Notes: a model not told the origin generated them from the sequence alone. A stretch of 51,016 nucleotides of DNA from Hyphomicrobiales bacterium (GCA_013911975.1 JACESF010000025.1:1-51016); one strand, 5' to 3'; positions 33,389 through 42,366 are shown, numbered from the stretch's first letter. Translations and numbers: made by a program.

Positions 33389-35221
33389 ATGCCCGTTTCC
33401 ATGACGTTCGCAGCCGATCTCGCCACCGCGCCCGCCAAGGCCGATGTGCTGCCCGAATGGAATCTTGCGGACCTCTACCCCGCGATGGATTCCCCCGCCC
33501 TCGCCGCCGACCTCGAAAAGGCGGATGCGGTCTGCAAGGCGTTCGAGGAGGCCTACAAGGGCAAGCTCGCTGGCCTGCTGGCCGCCCCGGACGCGGGCGA
33601 GACGCTCGGCGCGGCGGTGAAGGCCTATGAGGGGATCGACGACCTCTTGGGCCGCATCGCCTCCTATGGCAGCCTCGTCTATGCGGGCAACACCTCCGAC
33701 CCGGTGCGGGCCAAGTTCTACGGCGACATCCAGGAGCGCCTCACCGACGCCTCCACCCACCTGCTGTTCTTCACGCTGGAGCTGAACCGGCTGGACGACG
33801 CGGCCCTGGAGGCCGCCATGGCGGCGCCCGCGCTCGGCCATTACCGCCCCTGGGTGGAAGACCTGCGCAAGGACAAGCCCTACCAGCTCGAAGACAAGAT
33901 CGAGCAGCTCTTCCACGAGAAGTCGAACCCCTCGCGCGGCGCCTGGAGCCGCCTGTTCGACGAGACCATGTCGAGCCTGCGCTTCAACGTGAACGGCCAG
34001 GAACTGGCCATCGAGCCCACGCTGAACCAGATGCAGGACCCCAAGGAAGAGGTCCGCAAGGCGGCCGGGCAGGCCCTGGCCGAGGTGTTCGGCAAGAATA
34101 TCCGCCTGTTCACGCTGATCACCAACACCCTGGCCAAGGACAAGGAAATCTCCGACCGCTGGCGCGGCTTCACCGACGTCGCCGCCTCGCGCCACCTGGC
34201 GAACCGGGTGGAGCCGGAAGTGGTGGACGCCATGGTCTCGGCCATCCAGGATTCCTTCCCGCGCCTGTCGCACCGCTATTACCGGCTGAAGGCGAAGTGG
34301 TTCGGCAAGGACAAGCTGGAATTCTGGGACCGCAACGCCCCGCTGCCCAAGGTGGAGACCCGCGACATCGGCTGGAGCGAGGCGCGCGACACCGTGCTCG
34401 GCGCCTACGGCACCTTCTCGCCCCGCATGGCGGACATCGCCCGCACCTTCTTCGACAAGAACTGGATCGACGCGCCGGTGCGCCCCGGCAAGTCGCCGGG
34501 CGCCTTCGCCCATCCCACGGTGCCCTCGGCGCACCCCTATGTGCTGCTGAACTACCAGGGCAAGCCGCGCGACGTGATGACCCTTGCCCATGAGCTGGGC
34601 CACGGCGTGCACCAGGTGCTGGCGGGCCGCCAGGGCGCGCTCATGGCGCCGACCCCGCTGACGCTCGCGGAAACCGCCTCGGTGTTCGGCGAGATGCTCA
34701 CCTTCCGCCGCCTGCTGGCCAAGGCCGAGACGCCCCAGGCCCGCAAGATCATGCTCGCCCAGAAGGTGGAGGACATGATCAACACGGTGGTGCGCCAGAC
34801 CGCCTTCTATTCCTTCGAGCGCCTCGTCCATACCGAGCGGCGCAAGGGCGAGCTGACCTCCGACCAGGTGAACGCCCTGTGGATGCAGGTGCAGAGCGAG
34901 AGCCTGGGGCCGGCGATCCATCTGAGCGCGGGATACGAGACCTTCTGGGCCTATATCCCCCACTTCATCCACTCGCCCTTCTATGTCTACGCCTACGCGT
35001 TCGGCGACTGCCTCGTGAACTCGCTCTATGCGGTCTACCAGAAGGCGTCGGACGGCTTCGCGGAGCGCTATCTGGAGATGCTGGCGGCGGGCGGCACCAA
35101 GCACCACGCGGAACTTCTCGCCCCCTTCGGCCTCGACGCCCGCGACCCGGCCTTCTGGCAGACCGGCCTCACGCTCATCGACAGCATGATCACCGAGCTG
35201 GAGCAGATGGAGGCGGCTTGA
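33389..35221 (+). CDS. pepF: M3-family oligoendopeptidase F
   Basis: A 610-residue cytosolic zinc peptidase that trims short peptides. The zinc motif HELGH is at residues 401-405 (HELGHGVH) and the third ligand is the Glu in LAETASVFGE. The N-terminal helical region with the PepF motif DLYPAMDSPALAADLEKAD is complete, and the length is normal for PepF. The ATG at 33389 is preceded by GGAGG. It is convergent with the glycerate kinase gene, with an inverted repeat between. Confidence 0.95.
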   Translation: MPVSMTFAADLATAPAKADVLPEWNLADLYPAMDSPALAADLEKADAVCKAFEEAYKGKLAGLLAAPDAGETLGAAVKAYEGIDDLLGRIASYGSLVYAGNTSDPVRAKFYGDIQERLTDASTHLLFFTLELNRLDDAALEAAMAAPALGHYRPWVEDLRKDKPYQLEDKIEQLFHEKSNPSRGAWSRLFDETMSSLRFNVNGQELAIEPTLNQMQDPKEEVRKAAGQALAEVFGKNIRLFTLITNTLAKDKEISDRWRGFTDVAASRHLANRVEPEVVDAMVSAIQDSFPRLSHRYYRLKAKWFGKDKLEFWDRNAPLPKVETRDIGWSEARDTVLGAYGTFSPRMADIARTFFDKNWIDAPVRPGKSPGAFAHPTVPSAHPYVLLNYQGKPRDVMTLAHELGHGVHQVLAGRQGALMAPTPLTLAETASVFGEMLTFRRLLAKAETPQARKIMLAQKVEDMINTVVRQTAFYSFERLVHTERRKGELTSDQVNALWMQVQSESLGPAIHLSAGYETFWAYIPHFIHSPFYVYAYAFGDCLVNSLYAVYQKASDGFAERYLEMLAAGGTKHHAELLAPFGLDARDPAFWQTGLTLIDSMITELEQMEAA

Positions 35222-35265
35222 GGGCGGGCCCTCGCGGCGTCCACCCCTTAGCCCGCTCCTGATTT

Positions 35266-35362
35266 CCCCCTCCCAACCCTCTCCCGCGTGCGAGCGACGG
35301 CTTTTCCTGCCGCGCAACGCAACACTCCCTCTCCCGCTTGCGGCGGAGGGTTGGGGAGGGGG
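35266..35362. repeat. CTCCC-type palindromic intergenic element (complete copy 2)
   Basis: Same layout as 17285-17380: CCCCCTCCCAACCCTCTCCC on the left and GGAGGGTTGGGGAGGGGG on the right, about 97 bp, between two convergent genes where it could act as a bidirectional terminator. Confidence 0.75.
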
Positions 35363-35394
35363 CGGACCGGGAGCGACGCTCGAAGCTCCAGCCC

Positions 35395-36675
35395 CTACCG
35401 CACCAGGATCGCCCGGAAATCGTTGACGTTGGTCAGCGTCGGCCCGGTCTTCACGAGGCGGTCCAGGCGGGCGAAGAAGCTGTAGCCGTCATTGTCCGCC
35501 AGCATGTCGAGGGGCTTGAGGCCCGCCGCGGCGGCCTCACCCAGGATGGCGGCGTCGAACCAGGCGCCCGCATTGTCTTCCGTCCCGTCCACCCCGTCCG
35601 TGTCGCAGGCGATGGCGGACAGGCCCTTTTCGCCCTTCAGCGCCAGTGCGAGCGCGAGCAGGAATTCCACGTTGCGCCCGCCGCGCCCCGTGCCGCGCAC
35701 CGTCACCGTGGTCTCGCCGCCGGACAGCAGCACGCCCGGCGCCGCCAGGGGCAGGCCATGGGCGGCAGCGGAGCGGGCGATGCCGGCGAACACGGTCGCC
35801 GCCTCGCGCGCCTCGCCCTCGATGGCGTCGCCCAGGATGAGCGGCGTCAGGCCGAGGTCCCGCGCCTTGGCCGCCGCAGCTTCCAGCGCCATGAGGGGCG
35901 TCGCGATCATGTGCACCTCCTGCCCCGGCAAGGGATCGCCCGAGACGGTGTTGGCGCGGATGATGGCTTCCTGGGCGGGGGTGACGGGAATGGCGAAGCG
36001 CTTCATCAGCGCCAGCACGCCCTCCGGGTCGGAGGCTTCCGGGATGGTGGGACCGGAGCCGATGGCGCCGGGATCGTCCCCCGGCACGTCGGAGATGAGA
36101 TAGGTCACGCAGCGCGCGGGCGCGATGGCGGCGGCGAGGCGCCCGCCCTTGATGGCCGAGAGCGACTTGCGCACGGTGTTCATGATGCCGATGGGCGCGC
36201 CGGACTTCAGCAGCGCCTTGTTGAGCGCCTGCTTGTCCTCCAGCGACATGCCCTCCGCCGGAAGGGTCAGCAGCGCCGAGGCGCCGCCGGACATGAGGCA
36301 CACCACGAGATCGTCCGGCCCCGCCGAGCGGGCAAGCTCAAGGATGCGCCGCGCCGCGTCGAAGCCTGCCGCGTCCGGCACGGGGTGGGCAGCCTCCACG
36401 ATCTCGATGTGCTGCGTCTCGCACCCATGGCCGTAGCGCGTCACCACGAGCCCCTCGCAGGGGCGGCCCCATTCCGCCTCGAAGGCGCGCGCCATGCGGG
36501 CCGACGCCTTGCCGGCGCCCAGCACGATGGTCCGGCCCTTGGGCGGCTCCGGCAGGCGCCCCGCGAACTTGCCCTCGGGCAGCGCGGCGGCGAGCGCCGC
36601 TTCGAACAGGGCGCGCAGGATGTCCTGGTCGGACAGGGCTTCGGCGGATGCGTGGGAAAGATCGGCGGGCGGCAT
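35395..36675 (-). CDS. Glycerate 2-kinase (MOFRL/DUF4147 family)
   Basis: A 426-residue enzyme of the glycerate kinase/hydroxypyruvate reductase-named group (GckA/TtuD), which phosphorylates glycerate to 2-phosphoglycerate in glyoxylate or tartrate breakdown. The N-terminal DUF4147 domain shows VLGAGKASARMARAFE and VVCLMSGGASALLTLP; the C-terminal MOFRL domain shows GGETTVTVRGTGRGGRNVEF and DTDGVDGTEDNAGAW. The ATG at 36675 has a GGGAG ribosome site; an upstream GTG at 36711 is an alternative. The neighbouring LysR gene runs the same way. Confidence 0.92.
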   Translation of the reverse strand: MPPADLSHASAEALSDQDILRALFEAALAAALPEGKFAGRLPEPPKGRTIVLGAGKASARMARAFEAEWGRPCEGLVVTRYGHGCETQHIEIVEAAHPVPDAAGFDAARRILELARSAGPDDLVVCLMSGGASALLTLPAEGMSLEDKQALNKALLKSGAPIGIMNTVRKSLSAIKGGRLAAAIAPARCVTYLISDVPGDDPGAIGSGPTIPEASDPEGVLALMKRFAIPVTPAQEAIIRANTVSGDPLPGQEVHMIATPLMALEAAAAKARDLGLTPLILGDAIEGEAREAATVFAGIARSAAAHGLPLAAPGVLLSGGETTVTVRGTGRGGRNVEFLLALALALKGEKGLSAIACDTDGVDGTEDNAGAWFDAAILGEAAAAGLKPLDMLADNDGYSFFARLDRLVKTGPTLTNVNDFRAILVR

Positions 36676-36752
36676 GTCGGCTCCCTCGGGCTCCTCGTTG
36701 GAACGCGGCACCAGGGGTGCCGAGGCGTGCCGGTCCCTGAGGGGCGCGGTTC

Positions 36753-37682
36753 TTATGGGTTCTGAGTAGCCGCCCTGCCGACGCCGATCAATGGCCGGTG
36801 GCGCGCGAAGGCGAGGCGCAGCCCCTCCGCCAGCGCTGCCGCCGCCGGGGAAAGAGGTCGGCCTGCGCGGGTGAGGAGGCCGAAGGCGCGCGTCACCACC
36901 GGCTTTTCCAGGGGGCGCGTGGCGAGCCCGGCGCGCGGGAACATGGCGAAGGTCAGTTCCGGCAGGGCCGTGACCCCGAGCCCCGCCGCCACCAGCGCCA
37001 CGGCGGACGGGATCTGCTCCACCTCGAAGCGCGGCACCACCGCCACGTCGGCGGCGGCCAGCCCACCGTCCACCTGCTTGCGCACGGAGGTGGTGCGCGC
37101 CAGCGCCACGAAGGGGTGGGCACCGAGCGCGCTCCAGGGCAGCGGCCCCCGCCCGGCCAGGGGATGTCCCCGGCGCATGAGCAGGTGCACCCGGTCCGTG
37201 CCCAGCGGTTCATAGGCCAGAAGATCGCTCGCCGGCCGCATGGTGACGGCGAGGTCGGCGATGCCGTCCTCCACCAGCGCCACCGCCCGCTCGTGGAGCA
37301 CGTCGCACACATTCAGCTCCGCGTCCGGAAAGGCATGGCGCAGCGCATCGGCGGCTGAGGGCAGCAGCGCCGCCGCGATGGAGGGCAGGAGCGCGATGGT
37401 CACGCGCGGCCGCCGCGCGCCGCGCGCGGCAATGTCCTGGAGCCCGGCGCGCACGTCCCGCGCCACTTCCTCCGCGAGGCCCGCCAGCGCGCGGCCCTCC
37501 TGGGTCAGGGCGAGGCGGCGGGTGGAGCGCTCGAACAGGCGCGCGCCCAATTCCCCCTCCATGCGCCGGATGGTCTCCGACAAAGCGGGCTGGGAAATGC
37601 CGAGCTGCCGCGCCGCCTCCGTGAAGCTCAGGGAACGGGCGGCGCAGGCGAAGACCTCAAGCTGGCGGACGGTGATATTCAT
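36753..37682 (-). CDS. LysR-family regulator, divergent from AtuA-type genes
   Basis: A 309-residue LysR protein with the N-terminal helix-turn-helix (RQLEVFACAARSLSFTEAAR then ISQPALSETIRRMEGELGAR) and an effector domain. It is transcribed away from the AtuA/Bug genes across 103 bp of AT-rich DNA that includes a dyad (37711-37727), so it probably controls that operon and itself. Ligand unknown. Confidence 0.94.
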   Translation of the reverse strand: MNITVRQLEVFACAARSLSFTEAARQLGISQPALSETIRRMEGELGARLFERSTRRLALTQEGRALAGLAEEVARDVRAGLQDIAARGARRPRVTIALLPSIAAALLPSAADALRHAFPDAELNVCDVLHERAVALVEDGIADLAVTMRPASDLLAYEPLGTDRVHLLMRRGHPLAGRGPLPWSALGAHPFVALARTTSVRKQVDGGLAAADVAVVPRFEVEQIPSAVALVAAGLGVTALPELTFAMFPRAGLATRPLEKPVVTRAFGLLTRAGRPLSPAAAALAEGLRLAFARHRPLIGVGRAATQNP

Positions 37683-37710
37683 CGGATAACCCTATGATTT
37701 TATATAGCAG

Positions 37711-37727
37711 CATTATTTGACGTAATG
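37711..37727. promoter_or_regulatory. Dyad CATTA-N7-TAATG, candidate LysR site
   Basis: CATTA (37711-37715) and TAATG (37723-37727) are perfect complements around TTTGACG. It lies 28 bp upstream of the LysR start and 58 bp from the AtuA-type gene, and includes the T-N11-A spacing common to LysR sites. Confidence 0.5.
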
Positions 37728-37785
37728 AATATCCTGCCCCAGCCTCTCCCTGCTCCGCGCAAGACGGAGACGAGGAGATGCAGGG

Positions 37786-39183
37786 ATGGCGGGTATTTCG
37801 GCGGGTCCGGGTGCGGACCTCGTGCGCATCGGCTCGGGCGCGGGCTTCGCGGGCGACCGCACCGACGCCGCCGGTCCCGTGGTCGCTGAACTCGCGCGCC
37901 ATGACGGTCCGCGCTTTCTCATTTTCGAGACCCTGGCCGAGCGCACCCTCGCCTTGTGCCAGCTCGCCCGCCGCGCGGACCCCGCCAAGGGCTACAGCCC
38001 CGCGCTGGAAAAGCTGCTGGCGCCCGTCCTGGCGGACTGCCTGACGGCCGGCATCCGGATCGTCAGCAATTTCGGCGCCGCCAATCCGCAGGCCGCCGCC
38101 GCCCGTATCGCCGATCTGGCCCGCTCGCTCGGCCATGCGCCCCGCATCGGCATCGTCACGGGCTCCGATCTCGACCCCAATCTTGCGGTGGCGGACCTTG
38201 CCGCACGGGAAGTGGGCGGCGCGCTGCTGAAGGAGCGCTCCGAAATCGTCTCGGCGGACGCCTATATCGGCGCCGCCGCCATCGCCGAGGCCCTGGAACT
38301 TGGTGCCGACATCGTGGTGACGGGCCGCGTGGCGGATCCCGCGCTCGCGCTCGGTCCGCTGCTCCACGTCTTCGGCTGGTCGCCCGAGGATTGGGACCTC
38401 TTGGCGGCGGGGACGCTCGCCGGGCACCTGCTGGAATGCGGGGCGCAGGTCTCGGGCGGCTATTTCGCCGATCCCGGCGCCAAGGACGTGCCGGATCTCG
38501 CAGACGTGGGCTTTCCCATCGCCGAGATCGGCCGCGACGGCGCCGTCACCCTCACCAAGCCGGCGGGCACGGGCGGGCGGGTGGACCGCTTCACCGTCAC
38601 CGAGCAGATGCTCTACGAGATCCACGACCCCAGCGCCTACCTGACCCCCGACGTGGTGATGGACATCACCGCCGCGCGCATCGAGGACCTGGGGGCGGAC
38701 CGGGTGCGTGTCACCGGCGTGCGGGGCAAGCCCCGGCCGGACACGCTGAAGGCCACCGTCTGCTTCGAGGCCGGCTATCTGGCGGAAGCGGAAATCTCCT
38801 ATGCCGGCCCCAACGCCGCCGCCCGCGCCCGCCTCGCGGCGGACGTTGTGCGCGCGCGCCTCGCCCGCCGCGCGCCGGGCCTCGCCCTGCGGGTGGACGC
38901 CATCGGCATCGCCTCTGTGTTCAACGACACGGCGGGCGCGACGCTGGACGGGCTGTTCCCCGGCTCCGCAAGCGCGGACGTGCGGCTACGCTTTTCCGCC
39001 CAGTCCACGGACAAGGCGGCGCTCGACCTGATGCTGGACGAGGTGGAGGGCCTCTATTGCGCGGGCCCGGCGGGCGGGGGCGGCGTGCGCCGCCATCTCA
39101 CGGCGCGCCTCGCCAGCGCCTCCTGCCTCGTGGAACGCAGCCTCACCGCGCCCCGCGCCACCCTGTTCGGAGCGGCGTCATGA
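37786..39183 (+). CDS. AtuA-family (DUF1446) protein
   Basis: A 465-residue protein of the DUF1446/AtuA family, named from the acyclic terpene utilisation locus of Pseudomonas; the molecular role of AtuA itself is not established. Family blocks include VRIGSGAGFAGDRTDAA at the start, SNFGAANPQAAA, VSADAYIGAAAI and VTGRVADPALALGPL. A GAGGAG ribosome site supports the ATG. Its stop overlaps the next start by 4 bp (ATGA), and a Bug-type binding protein follows, which points to catabolism of an imported organic acid. Substrate unknown. Confidence 0.88.
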   Translation: MAGISAGPGADLVRIGSGAGFAGDRTDAAGPVVAELARHDGPRFLIFETLAERTLALCQLARRADPAKGYSPALEKLLAPVLADCLTAGIRIVSNFGAANPQAAAARIADLARSLGHAPRIGIVTGSDLDPNLAVADLAAREVGGALLKERSEIVSADAYIGAAAIAEALELGADIVVTGRVADPALALGPLLHVFGWSPEDWDLLAAGTLAGHLLECGAQVSGGYFADPGAKDVPDLADVGFPIAEIGRDGAVTLTKPAGTGGRVDRFTVTEQMLYEIHDPSAYLTPDVVMDITAARIEDLGADRVRVTGVRGKPRPDTLKATVCFEAGYLAEAEISYAGPNAAARARLAADVVRARLARRAPGLALRVDAIGIASVFNDTAGATLDGLFPGSASADVRLRFSAQSTDKAALDLMLDEVEGLYCAGPAGGGGVRRHLTARLASASCLVERSLTAPRATLFGAAS

Positions 39184-39551
39184 CCGAGACCGTCCTGCTG
39201 CACCGCCTCGCCTTCGCCCGCGCCGGGGACAAGGGCAACCGGCTCAACCTCGCCCTCGTCTGCCGCGTGCCGGAAGCGTTCGAGGCCCTGGCCGCACAGG
39301 TGACCCCCGAGCGCGTCGCCGCTCATTTCGCCGCCCGCCGCCCGACGCGGGTGGTGCGCTACGACCTGCCCAATCTCACCGCCTTCAACTTCGTTCTGGA
39401 CGACGTGCTGGACGGCGGCGTGAACGCCTCGCTCGGCCTCGACGGCCACGGCAAGACCCTCTCCTTCCATCTTCTGGCCTTGCCCCTCGACCCCGACGCG
39501 GCGGTGCGCCGCGCGCTTCGGGCCCTTGAAAACGATGAAACCAAAACCTGA
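39180..39551 (+). CDS. Small AtuA-associated protein
   Basis: A 123-residue protein with an ATG that overlaps the AtuA-type stop (ATGA), so translation is coupled. It begins TETVLLHRLAFARAGDKGNR and contains NLALVCRV, the pattern of the small domain found fused to the C-terminus of longer DUF1446 proteins in some species. It probably acts as a complex partner of the preceding product. Confidence 0.82.
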   Translation: MTETVLLHRLAFARAGDKGNRLNLALVCRVPEAFEALAAQVTPERVAAHFAARRPTRVVRYDLPNLTAFNFVLDDVLDGGVNASLGLDGHGKTLSFHLLALPLDPDAAVRRALRALENDETKT

Positions 39552-39570
39552 ATATTCGGAGGAAACCCTG

Positions 39571-40551
39571 ATGAGCATTGGATTCCCATTGAGCCGACGG
39601 GCCGCCCTGGCGGGCCTCGCCCTTGCTCTGGCGGGCGCCGCGCCCGCCTTCGCCCAGTCCTATCCCACCAAGCCCATCCGCTTCGTGGTGCCGTTTGCGG
39701 CGGGCAGCGCCACCGACACCCTCGCCCGCGTGCTGGGCCAGAACGTCTCCACCCAGCTGGGCCAGCCGGTCGTGGTGGAGAACGTGCCCGGCGCCAACGG
39801 CCAGATCGCCGCCAGCCAGGTGGCCCGCGCCGCGCCGGACGGCTACACGGTGCTGATCACCTCCAATTCCACCCACGCCTCCAACCAGGCGCTGGTGAAG
39901 AAGCTGTCCTACGACCATGTGAAGGATTTCGAGCCCATCACGAAGCTCGGCTCGATCACGCTGGCCCTGGTGGTGAACCCCTCTTTGCCGGTTAATTCCA
40001 CCCAGGAGCTCATCGCCTATGCCAAGGCCAATCCCGGCAAGCTCTCCTTCGGCGCCGGCTCCACCTCCTCGCGCCTCGCGGTGGAGATGCTGAAGACGGC
40101 GGCGGGCATCGACCTCCTCTACGTGCCCTACAAGTCCAATCCCCAGGCGGTGTCCGACCTTCTCGGCGGGCAGGTGCAGGTGATGTTCGCGGACATCTCC
40201 ACGACGCTGCCTTCCGCGCGGGCGGGCAAGCTGAAGGCACTGGGCGTCTCCAGCGCGGAGCGCTCGCCCCTGGCGCCGGACCTGCCCACCATGCGCGAGG
40301 CGGGCCTGAAGGACTATGAGCTGACCGCGTGGTTCGCCGCCTTCGCCCCGGCCAAGACCCCGAAGGACGTGGTGGACGTGCTCAACAAGGCCATGGTGAA
40401 GGCCATGGGCGAGAAGAGCGTGACCGACGCCCTGCTGGCGGCGGGCGTGGAGGCCTCCTCCTCCACCCCGGCGGAACTCGCCGCCTTCGTGGACACGGAG
40501 ACGGTCAAGTGGGCGAAGATCACCAAGGACGCCGGCATCGAGCCGGAATGA
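39571..40551 (+). CDS. Bug/TctC-family periplasmic binding protein
   Basis: A 326-residue binding protein of the tripartite tricarboxylate transporter (TctC/Bug) family. It has an export signal (residues 1-28, SRRAALAGLALALAGAAPAF, cleavage near AFA-QS) with a twin arginine and then the Bug hallmark YPTKPIRFVVPFAAGSATDT. The ATG at 39571 has a GGAGGA ribosome site. The TctA/TctB membrane partners are not next to it, so it may serve a transporter encoded elsewhere or act as a sensor. It belongs to the AtuA-type operon by spacing and orientation. Confidence 0.92.
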   Translation: MSIGFPLSRRAALAGLALALAGAAPAFAQSYPTKPIRFVVPFAAGSATDTLARVLGQNVSTQLGQPVVVENVPGANGQIAASQVARAAPDGYTVLITSNSTHASNQALVKKLSYDHVKDFEPITKLGSITLALVVNPSLPVNSTQELIAYAKANPGKLSFGAGSTSSRLAVEMLKTAAGIDLLYVPYKSNPQAVSDLLGGQVQVMFADISTTLPSARAGKLKALGVSSAERSPLAPDLPTMREAGLKDYELTAWFAAFAPAKTPKDVVDVLNKAMVKAMGEKSVTDALLAAGVEASSSTPAELAAFVDTETVKWAKITKDAGIEPE

Positions 40552-40719
40552 GACCGAAGGGCCATTTGCTTGGCTCAGGGGCCTTTGGCGAAGCTCGGGC
40601 GGCGCTTGAGCGAAACCCACGCGGCGCCGGTCAAAGACCGGGGACGTTGGGATGACGTATTCCCTTTCCCGCTCGCTCCGGCGGGCGGGAAAGGTGCAAG
40701 GCGCGCGGCGAGGGCCTAT

Positions 40720-41646
40720 ATGCGGGGCATGAGCCATCCCCTCGTCTTCGACCGCGCCCTCGGCCGCCGCCGCCTCGCCCGCGCAGGCACCCTCGGCCGC
40801 GCCGATTTCCTGCTGGAGCGCACCGCCGCCGACCTCGCGGACCGGGTCGCCACGGTGAAGCGCCGCTTCGCGCAGGCGCTCGATCTCGGCACGCCCACGG
40901 ATGCGGTGGCGCGGGCGCTCCGGGACCCCGCCACCTGGCTCGGCGCCCCTGCCGAGGACAGCGGTATCGACGCGCTGCACCGCGCCGCGCCGCTGGCGGG
41001 GGCCGATCTGCGCCCGGGTGACGTGGTGGCCGACGAGGAGGCCCTGCCCTTCGCGGATGCTTCGCTCGACCTCGTGGTCTCGGCCCTCGCCCTCCAGAAC
41101 GTGAACGACCTGCCGGGCGCCTTCGCCCAGATCCGCCGCGCGCTGCGGCCGGACGGCCTGTTCCTCGCGGCCATGATCGGCGGGGCCAGCCTCACCGAGC
41201 TGCGCGAGGCGTTCGCCGTGGCCGAGAGCGAGACCATCGGCGGCGTCTCGCCCCGCGTCGCGCCGTTCGTGGACGTGCGGGACCTGGGCGGTCTGCTCCA
41301 GCGCGCGGGCTTCGCCCTGCCGGTGACGGACGTGGACCGGGTGACGGTCCGCTACGGCACGCCCTTCGCCCTGTTCGCGGACCTGCGGCGCATGGGGGCG
41401 TCCAACACCCTCGCGGAGCGCCGCCGGGTGCCGCTGCGCCGCGCCACCCTGCTGCGGGCGGCGGAAATCTATGCGGAGCGGTTCAGCGACCCGGACGGGC
41501 GCGTGCGGGCCACCTTCGAGATCGTCTGGCTCTCGGGCTGGGCGCCCCATGCCAGCCAGCAGAAACCGCTGAAGCCGGGCTCCGCGAAGATGAGCCTCGC
41601 CGACGCGCTGGGCGCGCGGGAAATCAAGACGGGCGAGGTGCGGTAA
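40720..41646 (+). CDS. SAM-dependent methyltransferase, NDUFAF5/BioC-like
   Basis: A 308-residue class I methyltransferase. The early FDRALGRRRLARAG and FLLERTAADLADRV resemble alphaproteobacterial homologues of NDUFAF5, the complex I assembly factor, and the BioC group. Family marks: DEEALPFADASLDLVVSALA and LQNVNDLPGAFAQIRRALRP (motifs for SAM binding and post-I region). The first glycine-rich SAM motif is weakly conserved. The ATG at 40720 has a GAGGG site; 40729 is an alternative. The gene stands alone. Confidence 0.82.
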   Translation: MRGMSHPLVFDRALGRRRLARAGTLGRADFLLERTAADLADRVATVKRRFAQALDLGTPTDAVARALRDPATWLGAPAEDSGIDALHRAAPLAGADLRPGDVVADEEALPFADASLDLVVSALALQNVNDLPGAFAQIRRALRPDGLFLAAMIGGASLTELREAFAVAESETIGGVSPRVAPFVDVRDLGGLLQRAGFALPVTDVDRVTVRYGTPFALFADLRRMGASNTLAERRRVPLRRATLLRAAEIYAERFSDPDGRVRATFEIVWLSGWAPHASQQKPLKPGSAKMSLADALGAREIKTGEVR

Positions 41647-41690
41647 GTCGGACCCGCATTCCAAGACCTGCCGGGCCCTAGCTTTTCCAT

Positions 41691-41788
41691 CCGTCTTGCC
41701 CGGGCTTGTCCCAGGCATCCACGCCTTTTCCGTTCGTCCCCCACCGGCGGAGCCCCGTGGATGGCCGGGACACGCCCGGCCATGACGG
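41691..41788. repeat. RIME-like palindromic intergenic element, copy 3
   Basis: CCGTCTTGCCCGGGCTTGTC at the left and CACGCCCGGCCATGACGG at the right, same family and length as 18546-18643. It sits between two convergent genes and may act as a bidirectional stem-loop. Confidence 0.8.
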
Positions 41789-41828
41789 CGGTTCTAGGGG
41801 CGATCCACAGCGCGAATGTCGAACCGCC

Positions 41829-42290
41829 TTAAGGTCCGCCGGCCGCCGCGTCGATGCCGGCGGCGAGAGCTTCCAGGTGCGCGCGCAGGCGGTTCATGTC
41901 GCCGGCGGGCAGCAGGGCTGCATATTCCTCTTCCACCACCCGGCTCAGCCGCACCAGCTCCCGCGACGCCGCCTCGCCGCGCGCCGTGAGGCGCGCCAGC
42001 TTGGCCCGCCCGTCCGCCGGGTCCGGCATCACCTCCAGATAGCCGAGCCCCGCGAGGCTCTCCACCAGATAGGCCATGCCCTGCTTGGTCATGTGGGCGC
42101 GCTCGGCCAGATCACTCACCCGCGAGCCGCCCCCCGATATGGTGCGGAACACGCTGGAATGGGCGCGCCGGATATCGCCGAAGCCGCCGGCGGCAAGGCG
42201 GCCATAGACCGTCTCCGACAATTGCTCATACGCATGGCGCAGCAGATAGCCCAGGGTGCGCTGGGCTTCCGAGATGTTGGACCCCGTCAT
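41829..42290 (-). CDS. MarR-family transcriptional regulator
   Basis: A 153-residue MarR protein: a helical dimer region, then the winged helix-turn-helix (VSDLAERAHMTKQGMAYLVE then SLAGLGYLEVMPDPADGRAK, the typical recognition helix and wing DPxDGR) and a C-terminal dimer helix. An AAGGAGG ribosome site precedes the ATG. It is divergent from a cupin gene; the shared promoter region carries a 35-bp nested palindrome, so it likely represses both genes and responds to a small aromatic-type ligand, by analogy with the family. Confidence 0.95.
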   Translation of the reverse strand: MTGSNISEAQRTLGYLLRHAYEQLSETVYGRLAAGGFGDIRRAHSSVFRTISGGGSRVSDLAERAHMTKQGMAYLVESLAGLGYLEVMPDPADGRAKLARLTARGEAASRELVRLSRVVEEEYAALLPAGDMNRLRAHLEALAAGIDAAAGGP

Positions 42291-42299
42291 GGCGCCTCC

Positions 42300-42330
42300 T
42301 TGACAGATGGACAGAACACCTGTCTATAAA
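42300..42330 (+). promoter_or_regulatory. Promoter of the cupin gene
   Basis: TTGACA (42300-42305) matches the -35 consensus; TATAAA (42325-42330, 19-base spacer) or CTATAA (18-base spacer) serves as -10. The palindrome at 42311-42345 covers the spacer and the -10, which supports repression. Confidence 0.55.
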
Positions 42331-42345
42331 AGACAGACATTCTGT
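42311..42345. promoter_or_regulatory. Nested 35-bp palindrome, candidate MarR operator
   Basis: Outer arms ACAGAA (42311-42316) and TTCTGT (42340-42345) and inner arms TGTCT (42321-42325) and AGACA (42331-42335) share one centre at 42328. It lies between the divergent MarR and cupin genes and overlaps the cupin promoter, so it is a strong operator candidate. Confidence 0.65.
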
Positions 42346-42366
42346 CTAAATCAAGAGGAGCACGTG

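Noticed and set aside
40552..40719. Terminator after the Bug-type binding protein gene
   Set aside because: Only a weak, bulged AAGG-CC/GGCCTT pairing without a T-run; not strong enough to call.
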